This document shows positions 1 through 11,200 of a stretch of DNA of 64,000 bases, piece by piece (positions within the stretch are counted from its first letter, which is position 1; each line of letters opens with the position of its first letter). The notes under the pieces are model-generated. The model saw only the letters and a program-made list of their open reading frames with translations. It ran no database searches and had not been told where the DNA came from. The stretch spans positions 248,001 to 312,000 of the forward strand of contig NW_026942891.1 in assembly GCF_024139115.2 (NCBI RefSeq), read 5' to 3'. A program made the translations under genes and the position numbers. The DNA is from Armigeres subalbatus. Its lineage: Eukaryota; Arthropoda; Insecta; Diptera; Culicidae.

Positions 1-220
1 AATGCCATTCCTTTATCAATCTAAATGTGCCCAGAATTTCCAAAAAGTGAGTAAGATCTACTCACTTTTTGTTGCAAACAAGTGAGTAAGTCTTACTCTA
101 ATTTTGACATGATGCTGCATTACTCATAAGTGAGTAAACATACGGTTACTCAAAAGTGAGCTGTTCCACTTTTTTTCAAAGTGAGTCAAATTTGACTCAC
201 TTTTGAGTAGATCCAAATGA
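1..220. repeat. Cluster of GTGAGTAA/GTGAGTCA motifs
   Basis: About eight copies of GTGAGTAA, GTGAGTCA or their reverse complements lie in the first 220 bases in both orientations. This looks like the subterminal repeat zone of a DNA transposon cut off by the window edge. No coding frame is convincing here. Confidence 0.45.
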
Positions 221-1353
221 GCGTGCATCAAATTCAGTAAAGAAAGCAACAAAACAAAAATAATAAATAACAAATCCTCGTTCTGGATGTTCGAAGGCAA
301 AGTAGCATGAACCGTGTTGTCTCTTCTTCTCTTACGCTGAGTCAGGCAACACAAATGATTACGTCATCATGTTTGCCTTTGAGAAAAAAGAGACAAAAAG
401 GGATTGCTACTATACCAACACGACATTGGAAGGGACACAAAATCTAAAGCAGACCCCACACGACGGAAAAAGTTTGACAAACTCTTGATTATTGAAGAAA
501 AAGATTGATCGTGTGAGTGCGAACCCAAAATATTGAAGTAAATATTGAGGGAAATCAGAAAAGTTTGATATTCTTTTCAATATTTCCCCTCATCTCCCCC
601 CGCAGTTTGCCCACAGGAGTCGATGACGATTGAATGTGTGCGTGTTTTGTGCGTTATACCGCTATTTGATTCATATTATTTCAAGAAAAAATTGAGTTTT
701 TCTTCAGCTACGGCCATGCCGGCTAATCAGTGAAAATATTGAAGAAAAGTTTGATGAAAAGTTTGACGAAAAAAGTATTGTCAATATATGCCTCGTGTAA
801 GGTCTGCTTAAAACTCACCACGCGAATTATGTCAACTTTAGGGGAAAAAGGGGCTGAATGGGTTTTGTGGTAAAAAAAACAGCTTGGGAATGTGGGGTGA
901 AATTTCAAATAAATAGCGTTTTGTTGTTTTTCAATAGTTCCAAGCCTCAAAAAATATAGGTTTCTTAGGAGAAGTGACACCAAAATAAAAGAGGAATCAT
1001 TTAATCTAATAATATTTTTTCACGGGAAAGGTCTATTGCCATGAAAACATACGCATGCAATCAAAGGTGCCTGCGATGCGTGGTTTCGCGCGCAGTGAAA
1101 CATAAGTAACTATTGTGTATCCGGAATAAATTTATACCGCTTTTTATACCGAAGTTGGATTTTTCTCCAGATACAGGCAACTTTCCCAACTTCGGAAGTA
1201 GTGCGCTGGATTCCCCTAAAGATGCGCTAAACAACGCATCCATTAGATTGACAGATAAAGCTTCGGAAGAAAGTTCGGTTCGGAAGTCCGGACTTCCGAA
1301 TTCTAAGTTGGTGCTACGCCGACAATACACGCGCGCCACAACACATATCGCAG
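221..1353. other. Non-coding stretch, nothing recognised
   Basis: AT-rich DNA with only short open frames that have no domain-like composition. A local palindrome around 'cttccgaa' occurs near 1190-1300. I see no gene, RNA or complete element. Confidence 0.4.
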
Positions 1354-1362
1354 CTCAATGAT

Positions 1363-1848
1363 CTAGACTTTACTAAGGTGGCGCAGATCAGCTCTGCGTG
1401 CCACTAGTTGTCTCTTTTATTCACCCGTTGATCTTAGAGCATCATTATCGGTCGCGAGCATTTTAATCACCCGCGCAGCGCTTTCATTTTAGTTTCGTCA
1501 CTCGTTTCCGTATCGGTCACAATTTTCGGCTCTCAATTTGGTTGTTGTATTCCGTACCGGTGACGTTTGACAGTTGACAGTTCATCAAATAGCAGCGCTC
1601 TTATCGCGCTACCAAATTTGGTCACCTGTCAGTCACGCTACTGTTATAGCAGCACGTTTAGTAGCGACCGGTAAAGTGTCAAGTGATGATACTGCGCTGC
1701 CAAACGGCTTAAACTCACCACCGGTAATCTTGCTCTTCTGCAACGCAAATAGTGACGTCACTAATTGCGTTGCATAAGATCAGCGGGAGAGTAAAAGAGA
1801 CAACTAGTGGCACGCAGCGCTGATCTGCGCCACCTTAGTAAAGTCTAG
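1363..1848. mobile_element. Non-autonomous TIR element with long (~77 bp) inverted ends
   Basis: The left end (1363-1439, CTAGACTTTACTAAGGTGGC...) is repeated in inverse at the right end (about 1772-1848) with few mismatches. The flanks CTCAATGAT (1354-1362) and CTCCTTGAT (1849-1857) match at 7 of 9 positions, which would fit an aged 9-bp TSD. Long TIRs plus a 9-bp TSD are typical of Mutator-like elements (MULEs). The 486 bp carry no transposase. Confidence 0.7.
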
Positions 1849-1884
1849 CTCCTTGATCGCAGTGATCAACCCAACTCCAAATAA

Positions 1885-2002
1885 AGCCCCAAACGCAATA
1901 CAACGGAACGGCGACGGAAACGGCAAATTTGACAGAAAATATATGGGCTAACTGTCAAATTTTCCGTTTCCGTCGCCGTTCCGTTGTATTGCGTTTGGGG
2001 CT
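1885..2002. mobile_element. 118-bp palindromic MITE, TAA target duplication
   Basis: AGCCCCAAACGCAATACAAC begins the left arm and its inverse ends the right arm; each arm is about 52 bp with few or no mismatches. TAA flanks both sides (1882-1884 and 2003-2005). A 3-bp TWA duplication is typical of PIF/Harbinger-derived MITEs. It would fold into a single hairpin. Confidence 0.8.
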
Positions 2003-2069
2003 TAAATCAGCTAAAACTAATTTAAAATTTATTTAATCATAGTAGAATTTTATGTAGAATTGTTCATTT

Positions 2070-3410
2070 GCATTTATTTATTTATTATCAGACTAAGGCC
2101 GGAGTGGCCTGTGCTGCACATAAAAGTCTTCTCCATTCAGCTCGGTCCATGGCTGCACTTCGCCAACCACGCAGTGTGCGGAGGGTCCGCAAATCGATCC
2201 ACCTTGCCCGCTGTGCACCTCGCCTTCTTGTTCCCGTCGGATCGTTGTCGACAACCATTTTCACCGGATTACTGTCCGACATTCTGGCTACGTGCCCGGC
2301 CCACCGCAGTCTTCCGATTTTCGCAGTGTGAACGATGGATGGTTCTCCCAACAGCTGATGCAACTCGTGGTTCATTCGTTCATTGACCTCTCTTGAGCCT
2401 CTTCATATCATGTACTTCGTCTTCTACGTGTTGATGACTAGTCCAATCCGTTTAGCTTCGCTTTTCAGTCTGATGTAGGCTTCCTCCATCCTCTTAAAGT
2501 TACGTGCCATGATATCAATGTCGTCGGCGAAACCAAATAACTGGACGGACTTCGTGAAAATCGTACCACTCGTGTCAATCCCTGCCCTTCGTATTACTCC
2601 CTCCAAAGCGATGTTGAATAGCAGACACGAAAGACCAGCACCTTGCCGTAACCCTCTACGCGTTTCGAAGGGACTCGAGAATGCCCCTGAAACTCGAACT
2701 ACGCACATCACCCGATCCATCGTCGCCTTGATCAACCGTATCAGTTTATCCGGAAATCCGTTTTCGTGCATTAGCTACCATAGCTGGTCCCGATCGATTG
2801 TATCATATGCGGCTTTGAAGTCGATAAATAGATGATGTGTGGGCACGTTGTATTCGCGGCATTTCTGCAATACCTGACGTATGGCGAACACCTGGTCTGT
2901 GGTAGAGCGTTCACCCATAAATCCCGCTTGGTACTGCCCCACGAACTCTCTTGCAATTGGTGTTAGTCGGCGGCATAAAACTTGGGAGAGTACCTTGTAG
3001 GCGGCGTTCAGCAATGTGATTGCGCGGTAGTTGCTACAATCCAGCTTATCGCCCTTTTTGTAGATGGGACACACGACACCTTCCATCCACTCCTGCGGCA
3101 GAACCTCATCCTCCCAAACCTTGGTAATAACCCAGTGCAGCGCTCTAGCCAGTGCCTCACCACCGTGTTTAAACAGCTCTCCTGGTAGTTGGTCAGCTCC
3201 AGGGGCTTTGTTGTTTTTCAGCCGGCCGATCTCCTCCTGGATTTCCTGGAGATTCGGATCCGGAAATCGCATGTCCTGCGCGCGTGCTCTTATGTTCATT
3301 ACCATACCGCCACCGTTGTCTGTCATATCGCCATTCACCTTTCGATCAACTTGTGGTGGAATTACGACCAACAGGGAAGCAAAACTATCAGCGAAAATAA
3401 TACGGAAAAA
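2070..3410 (-). mobile_element. RTE-clade LINE copy 1 (family B), 5'-truncated and internally deleted
   Basis: This minus-strand copy is nearly identical by eye to the second copy at 15699-17753. Its 3' end lies at about 2070-2091, where the coding region runs almost directly into a TAAATAAATAAA tail; such a tiny 3' UTR with short repeats is typical of the RTE clade. Relative to copy 2, about 355 bp are missing near 2380, where the RT C-terminal region should be. The 5' part, including the endonuclease, is absent. I did not find a convincing TSD. Confidence 0.8.
2088..3371 (-). pseudogene. RTE reverse transcriptase fragment (broken)
   Basis: The minus-strand frames encode the fingers/palm of a non-LTR reverse transcriptase: a KNNKAPGADQLPGEL-type start, 'NYRAITLLN', '[16 protein letters not shown]', 'GLRQG' and the catalytic 'FADDIDI'. 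The reading frame is cut by a TAG at 2775-2777, where copy 2 has a Gln codon. A further internal deletion near 2380 removes most of the thumb, and the C-terminal '[12 protein letters not shown]' segment follows. The protein would have copied LINE RNA at nicked DNA; this copy cannot. Confidence 0.8.
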
Positions 3411-3424
3411 CCCAGATTACTCCC

Positions 3425-3835
3425 CCTAGCATTGATGATGCCTTTCTCGTGCATTACAAAATATATTGAAAAAATCACATGAGAAAGGTCATAAAAGCTC
3501 TTTAGGGGAATAGATCACATTTTTCGATAATTTTGCATGTTTTCGCATTGATTGAAATGCATTGCCACCATTTTTAAATATTTTTTTTTCGGTTTTGAAA
3601 AAAATTACAAGGGAGACCCTTGGGAAAAAAACAATATTTTTTCAATAATTCTAAAATGCCGGTTGAACTAAATTTAAATAGCAAACAATGGGACCGCATT
3701 TCCCGTCGAATGCAACACATTCACACACATACATACACACAAACAGACATCACCTCAGTTTGTCAAGCTGAGTCGATCGGTATATGACACTAAGGGTCTG
3801 CGGGCCTTCTATCAAAAGTTCTTTTTTGGAGCAAT
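3425..3835. repeat. MITE-like dispersed repeat (TGCCTTTCTCG family), copy 1
   Basis: It starts with TGCCTTTCTCGTGCATTAC at 3437 and includes a CA-rich stretch (CACACACATACATACACACA) followed by 'gagtcgatcggtatatgacact' and 'ccttctatcaaaagttc'. The same order recurs at 42505-43029 and in part at about 30840-31265. The right terminus seen in the second copy (GAGAAAGGCA) is missing here, so this copy is truncated. Confidence 0.65.
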
Positions 3836-4148
3836 CATATGGCATAATAATGAATTAATTATAATGAATTTTCGTACAGCAATCCTAGTATGCACTTGCA
3901 CACATAGGATATGAATCAAACTTGTGAAAGCAAAATTTCCTCCAAATATTTTATCTGTGGAGGTCGTAAAAATAAAATTAATTGCCTTCCTAATTATAAC
4001 CCGCATATAGATTGAATCAATTCCCAGTATCTCTTTCTTCGCGCGCGGAGATTAAAAAAGAACAACATGAGAAGTGGGTTCAAAAGTTGATTGCGTTTCA
4101 TATATTTCTAACCCTCCACGAAGCACACCTGTTCGTATGAGTCGAACC
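3836..4148. other. Upstream region of the receptor gene
   Basis: AT-rich DNA between the repeat at 3425-3835 and the TATA box. No ORF or repeat structure stands out. It probably contains proximal regulatory DNA of the receptor, but no binding site can be named from sequence alone. Confidence 0.35.
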
Positions 4149-4190
4149 TATAAAACCGGGAGCAGAGTCTTGCGACGGTCTACAGTTCAT
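4149..4190 (+). promoter_or_regulatory. Predicted core promoter (TATA box + initiator-like site)
   Basis: TATAAAA lies at 4149-4155, followed about 35 bp downstream by ACAGTTC (4182-4188), close to the arthropod initiator consensus TCAGTT. The receptor ATG is at 4231, which implies a 5' UTR of about 45 nt. This is inferred from spacing alone. Confidence 0.5.
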
Positions 4191-4230
4191 CTACGGTCAT
4201 TCGGTCAGCTGTGCTGAAGAGGAAAGCGAA

Positions 4231-5294
4231 ATGAAAAGTGTTATCCTTGTTAGTGTGTTTTGCTTCCTGTGGTTGGAACTTTCGCTGGCCTGGCAGGATA
4301 CAGGGCAGAGACGAAACCATATTCAGGAGGCCCTGATTGCCTACAAGTCGTACGATGTGGAGCACCGCCGGAATCGGTTTTACGAGTTGAGTAGTGAGCA
4401 ATATGCTTCCGGAGGATTTGAGTCGACTAATGATACCCTTGATCACTCGAGAGCTAAACGACACAACGATCCGACATTCCGGGGAAATCCTAAAACTCGG
4501 GAGCAGGTCTGGGCTAAAAATTTCGCCCATGTAATGATAAACGACCAACAGTCCATGGCCTTAGTGATGCTTCTGATTCGTATTATTAATAAATACTTGA
4601 GTTCATGTATTCCGATAATTCTTTTTGACGTGTATGTCGAACAAACGGAAACGTATGTAATGGAAGCCTTGTTTAAGGAGTTTCCAACGACGTATATATG
4701 CGGTAAGATAAGTTCCAACTATACCTTGAGTAATCCGGAATTGCTGATGCCTTCGGCCTCAAAGTGTCGAAGCTATATTCTATTCATATCGGATGTCATG
4801 ATGACTCGAAAGGTGCTCGGGCCTCAGTTAACCAATCACGTAATTGTCGTCCCTCGATCAAGTCAGTGGAAGCTGCAGGATTTCCTATCTTCCAAGGAGT
4901 CCAGAGACATCCTAAATCTGCTGGTTATCGGAGAATCGTATTCGACAGAAAAGACGATCAATAGTGAATCTGCCTACGTATTGTACACGCACGAATTGTA
5001 CATCGACGGTTTGGGTTCCAATCGACCCATGGTGCTCACATCTTGGTTGAACGGAAAATTTTCCCGTCCAAACGTGAACTTATTTCCGCCGAAAATTCGG
5101 AAAGGATTCTCCGGTCATCGTTTCACGGTTTCCGCAGCACATCAACCGCCGTTTGTGTTCAAGATCATGTCCACCGATGGGGTAGGAAACATTGCCATCA
5201 GTTGGGATGGGTTGGAGATACGGGTGCTCGAGACACTCGGAAATTATTTGAACTTTACGTTCGATATCAAAGAACCTTCGAAGCCGTATCTTGG
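4231..5294 (+). CDS. Ir21a: Ir21a-like exon 1 (signal peptide, N-terminal region, start of S1)
   Basis: Starts at ATG 4231 (context gcgaaATGA) and encodes a hydrophobic signal peptide followed by about 330 residues. The first part of the S1 ligand lobe ends at '...[15 protein letters not shown]'. The donor is GG|GTAACT; reading through gives an immediate TAA, which supports splicing here. Confidence 0.85.
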
Positions 5295-8200
5295 GTAACT
5301 ATGAAACAACTTTCAGTATAAACAGTTGAGGTTCATTTTGGATTGATTTAGTCCAGGAGACGCAGTAACGGACGAAGTGGAACGGAGGCAAGCCGATATT
5401 GGATTGGCTGGAACGTTTGTCACTATTGAGCGGAATGTCAGAACGGAAATGTCCGTAGCGCATTCAACGGATTGCGCTGCATTTGTAACACTCATGTCAT
5501 CGTCGCTACCTCGGTAAGATGTTATGAATTCTACTCTTAATGCAAATTATTTGGCGGATCATATTGAAGTTCTTTTAGAGATCATTATATTGCTGCGAAA
5601 ATCGGAGAGCGTCATGAAAACATGATACGGGAAAATAATTATAACATTATCGCTGTTTTTTTATACAAAATGGTCATGTTTGAGAATCAAAATCTCGATT
5701 TCTAGCGAATTGAGTAAGGAAAATTTGGCGTCCCAGCCTAAAATAACTTGAATATTCATTAAACGATTGTTATTTGTATGCATGTTTACTGAAAAGGCAC
5801 GTTTTAGTCGGAAATAATTATAAAGCCACTCCACTTGTATGGAGCCCCGTATAAGTGGTAGCTTTATAATAAATTCTAACTAAAAGGTGTAGGAAGGATT
5901 ATGACCAACGAAAGGATTTTCTCCCGCAGCGAAATAAAAACTAGCGTGGGGAACGTGAAAATATACTCGATTGAAAAACACGTCTTTATTAGAGATGAAA
6001 GTAGCTTGAACAAAAAAGTATATAAAAAACAACATTCTTCCGGTTTCTCCCCGATGACTGAGTATATATGGTACAGTGTATCTGCGCCCTTCACGCAGAA
6101 AAAACTTTTTTAAAAACAATAATAACTAACGTAAATTCAACAAGAATTTCGCATTGTTTTGGCGGTAAAAAGAATTTGTTTTTGTTTTTAAAATCTCATG
6201 AAAAAACAAATTGTTGAAATTAAAAGAAAATATATTTGAAATCAAATAGTTATTTGACGGTTTGAATCTTCGCTTCAGCGGTAACTGTGTTACGTCTTGC
6301 TAAACAATGAAAATAACTGTTATTTCAAAAAGAGATAGTTTATTATTTTAATTAGCTTCGTAATCGAACATAAAATCATAATATTGTTGTTTTAATAATC
6401 TATTTATAGTATTTATATTACACATTTTTATTGAAATAAAAATTGTTATATTTTGATTTTATAATTTTCTTTCAAATTCTTTATCCTTATAGCCTATTCA
6501 GACTACAAGCTTTATTACTTGATAAAGTGCATCTCTATGTCAATGTCCACACAACTTATTTTCATTGAAGTTTAGCTTTATCAAGTGATAAAGCTCATAA
6601 TTAAAACAGACTATTAAAAAAGTGACTGAGAAACATTATGCAGTTTTATATGTTTTTCTTTCTGCACACAGATTCGCATAGTTTATTTACTGGTCCATTA
6701 AATAAAGTTACCTCTATTGCTCCTATCACAATGCCGGTTAGATTTGTAGTAAAATTGATGCTTACATTTGTAAATGAAATAAGTCAGTCCGATCATCATT
6801 ACGTAGGCAATAAAACGACACGTAGTTCATTGTAACTACTGGTTTTGGCCGAAGCATAATCCCGGAATAGCCATGGTCACTCCTGAACTCAAGTTTCTAA
6901 TGAATGCGTCTGCGCCTTGTGATAGTTTTGCTCCCATCGCCAGAGCACTGTTGAGATTGTGGATGCTGGAATTGCTGCAGTACTACAATATGCAATGCAA
7001 TGTTCCAAAATGCCGCATCCATCCAACAGCACTATTTGGTGGTAGTGGAATGTGGAATCATACGACCAAAGAATTGAAGCAAAATGGTGCATGGTAGCTA
7101 AAATTAGTTTTATAAATACATAGATGCAAAAGTAAGTTGTCTGCGCGATGTTAATGAGTAACCTACTTACTATTGAAGGGATCTCTTGGCTAATTGCCGA
7201 TGCCTATTGGATAGCCAATTTCGTACTGAGGAAGAGGACTCGACGCAAAAAAAATGGTGGCTCTCCCTTACGCCACTTTGAGAATGATCCGATGAACACC
7301 ATCATCGGATTCCTCCTTGCCCTTCTGAGCCATCGATCAGAATAAAGAATGGAAACTGGAATTTTCCGAAATAGAGAAAAAATTTACACAGATTTACAAA
7401 CCATTGTTCATAAATATCTAGATTTTTATCAAACTATTACCGCCAATGTTAGCTATGAACAATTGACTTACCTGTATATTTTATATTTGCCATTAAAACA
7501 GTACTTAATTTGGTAAAACTGACTGAAACGTACAATTCAATTTCAAATTATTTTTATTTGCTTTGCGAAAATGACAGATGAGTTTTTTTTATTTTATACA
7601 TCAGGCGTTACTCAAGGCTGTACCGTTACATGCGGTTTTTGTCTAGAGAGAAAACGAGTAACTAGACATTAAAATAAAAAGATTTATTTTTGGAATAAAA
7701 AAAATTTCTTTTTATTTCAACAATATTATTATTGTAAGTCAGATTATTGAAACAAACATATTTATTTTCAAATTAATATGAACAAATATTGTATAATCAA
7801 TAAAAATAGACATGAATCCAAATAGTTTTTGCGGTTTAAATACAACAAACGATATTATAGATTCAATGTAATCAAATTTCTGTCCGTGTTAGACTGAACA
7901 TACCGACACTCCTCCTCGCTGAACACTGGACCCTTGATCCTGACGTAGTCCAAGGTCCTCTCTGAATTGCTGCATCTTAATCGGTCCAAGTGGCTTAGTA
8001 AAAACGTCAGCCACCATTTTTTCCGATGGGCAATAGCGTAACTGAATCACTCCCCGAGCACATAGGTCCTTAGCGTGGTGGTATCGAGTATCGATATGTT
8101 TACTCCTTTTGTTCTGCCTTTCCAGCGACACGAAGTCAATGCAGCTACGATTGTCTTCGTTGACGACTGTGGGTGACTGCTGTTTGTGTCCCAACTCCGC

Positions 8201-11200
8201 CAATAACCTTCGCAGCCAAATCGCTTCCTGTCCGGCGTCGGACAACGCGACATACTCTGACTCCATCGTTGATGTTGTTACGCAACCCTGCTTGCGGCTT
8301 GCCCAACTTACGCTTCCATCACCGACCAAGTACACAAATCCGCTGGTGGACTTCCGGTCAGTTGTGTCACCGCCCCAGTCGGCATCGCTGTACCCGATCA
8401 GCGAAAGGTTCTTCGTACGGTCACTGCTCAACCTTAGCTGATGGTTTTGTGTGGCTACAAGATAGCGCACCACACGCTTTAACTCAAGCCAGTCCCGTTG
8501 CGCAGGCTGGCTGGTCTTTCTACTAAGGATCGAGATCGCCGCTGCTATGTCCGGTCTTGTATTCGTAGCTATGTATAGTAACGCACCGACGAGACTATGA
8601 TATTGAATGTTGTCAGCCAGTGGCTCACCAGCGTCCAGTCTGAAATACCCGGGATCTAGTGGGTACTTAGACGTCTTCGCACCAGCAAGACCGAATCGTT
8701 CCGCAACCTCATGAATAAAACACTTTTGACTCAGAGAATATACACCTTGCTTATCCTTCGTTACATTAATGCCAAGAAACAGCTGCACCTCACCGAGGGA
8801 AGAAATTTCAAAATGCTGCTGCAGTTCTCGTTCCAGCTGTGTAATCCGCTGTCCATTCTTGCAGACGATAATCATATCGTCGACATAAATCAACACATAA
8901 ATCCACTCGCCGCCACTGCATCGTTTGATAAACAGGCATGCGTCCGCTTCCGACTGGCGGAACCCAAGACCAATCAACACTTCCTTCACTGTCGAGTTCC
9001 AGACCCTAGCGGCCTGCTTAAGTCCGTAAAGACTCCGGTTCAATTTGCACACTAGTTCTTCTTTGCCCGACACTGAATAACCCGGGGGCTGACGCATAAA
9101 AATTTCTTCTTGCAACACCCCATTCAAGTATGCATTTTTAACGTCTACATGCCGTACTTGGAGTCCTTGATGACCCGCAACAGTAAGAAGAACACGGAAT
9201 GTCTGTTGCAAAGCTACCGGTGCGTGCACTTCACTAAAATCTTCACCGAACCGCTGGGCATAACCTTGGGCAACCATGCGTGCCTTGAATCGCACTGTGC
9301 GCCCGGTTGCGTCCTTCTTCTTTTTATAGACCCACTTCGAACCGATAGCACGACGACCCGGTGGCAAAGGAACAAGTGTCCAAGTATCTTTTGCCATTAG
9401 GGATCGATATTCTTCATCCATTGCTCTTGACCACTCCGACTTATTTACACTTTTCATTGCCTCATTGTAGCTGCTCGGATCGCGCTCCTCGATCTTAGCT
9501 ACGCCCACGACGTAGTTGTCGTATCTCTTCGGAATTGCACCTGCATTTTCCCGCTGCGATCTACGCGGCGGCTGTTCACATTCGCCGTTGTCTTCACCGT
9601 GATACAAATCTTCATTTTTTTGCCGAGTCTTCCGCTTCGTGGAATTCTTCCACAGTGGTGTCAAGTTCCGAGAATCCATGGAAGTCCGGCTCTGTATCGC
9701 AATCACTCACTACATCCGCACTATCAACACTCACTTGTTCACTATTTTCGCTTCCTCCTTCTGCACCGCTGAACTGAAACTCCATCAGGTCTTCGGAACA
9801 GACTGCTCCATCCTGCTCGGTTGAAGTATTACCTCTTGCTTTTGCCCTCTTCATTGGGCTACCGCTAGACTCCTCCTGCAACTCAGGTCCAAGCTCAAGA
9901 AACTTAACGTCTCTACTGATGGTTATTTTCCCAGTCCGCTTGTTAAGGAACCTGTATGCCTTGGTTCCGCAGGCATAGCCGACGAAGATCAACTTTTCCG
10001 CTCTGTTTTGCAATTTGCTTCGCTTGACGTCCGGCACGTAGACAAACGCGCTGCATCCGAACACCTTGAGGTGGCTCAAGTCCGGTTTCACACCGCACCA
10101 TAATTCCATTGGTGTCTTTTGCACAACCCGCGAAGGTAGACGATTCTGGATATAGGCGGCTGCCGCAATCGCTTCACCCCAGTATCGTTTTTCGAGTCCC
10201 GCGTCAAGCAGCATACAAACCGCCATCTCTTGGAGGTAGCGATTCCGTCGCTCAGCGACGCCGTTCTGCTGCGGTGAATACCCAGCAGTCAGCTGCATCT
10301 CTATTCCTTCTTCGCTATAGAACTGTTGTAGCTCTTTGTTGACAAACTCCGCACCGCGGTCTGAACGGATGATTCGTGGCTTCCGGTTGAACTGATTTTC
10401 GACTAGACGCACATAACTTTTGATGCACTGTTTTGCTTCCGCCTTGTCCTTCAGCAGATACAACACTAGATATCTGCTGTAATCATCGATGAGTACCATA
10501 AAATATTTATTTCCACCGGGCGTGACGTTGCTCATCGGTCCGCACAGGTCAGTGTGGATAAGCTCTAGTGGTTCAGTTGTTTTTATTTCTGCTTTCTGTG
10601 GAAATGGCAGGCGAGCCATCTTCCCTTCCAAGCATTGCTCGCATATGCACTTTATGCCGCAATTCACCAGCTCCATGCCGGTGGCCAAGTTCTCCTTCTT
10701 AATTCGGTCTAAAACCGTGTGATCCCGGTGACCGAATCTCCGATGCCACGTATGCTGGCACTGCATAGTGTGACGTCGTCCTGCAGCCACCGCTGCACGC
10801 TCCGAGTTATTGAGCACATACAGACCACCACTACGACCACCTACCGTCACCACCTTGCCCATATGATCGACGATCTCAACACTGTTCCGTTTGAAAAGAA
10901 CTTCGAAGCCGTTATCTGTAATTTTACTTACCGACAGGAGTCCACTGTCGAGCTCAGGTACGTATAGGACGTTTTGCAGATGAATATCCACCTGATTTCC
11001 CGCACCGTTGATACCTGCCACGGAACCAGTGCCATGCCCGTCTGATCGTGTACACTTTCCATTCGCCATCATCACCTGCACACTCGACGAATGCTCTATA
11101 GTGTCGAAAAAACTTTTGCTCCCGGTCATGTGGCATGATGCGCCACTGTCCACCGCCCACGATCGATTGAGCTTCACTGCTGCACAGGTGACATGCGTCT

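Noticed and set aside
9110..9400. Plus-strand ORFs across 8100-11990
   Set aside because: They are shadows of the minus-strand copia polyprotein, which carries all conserved motifs.
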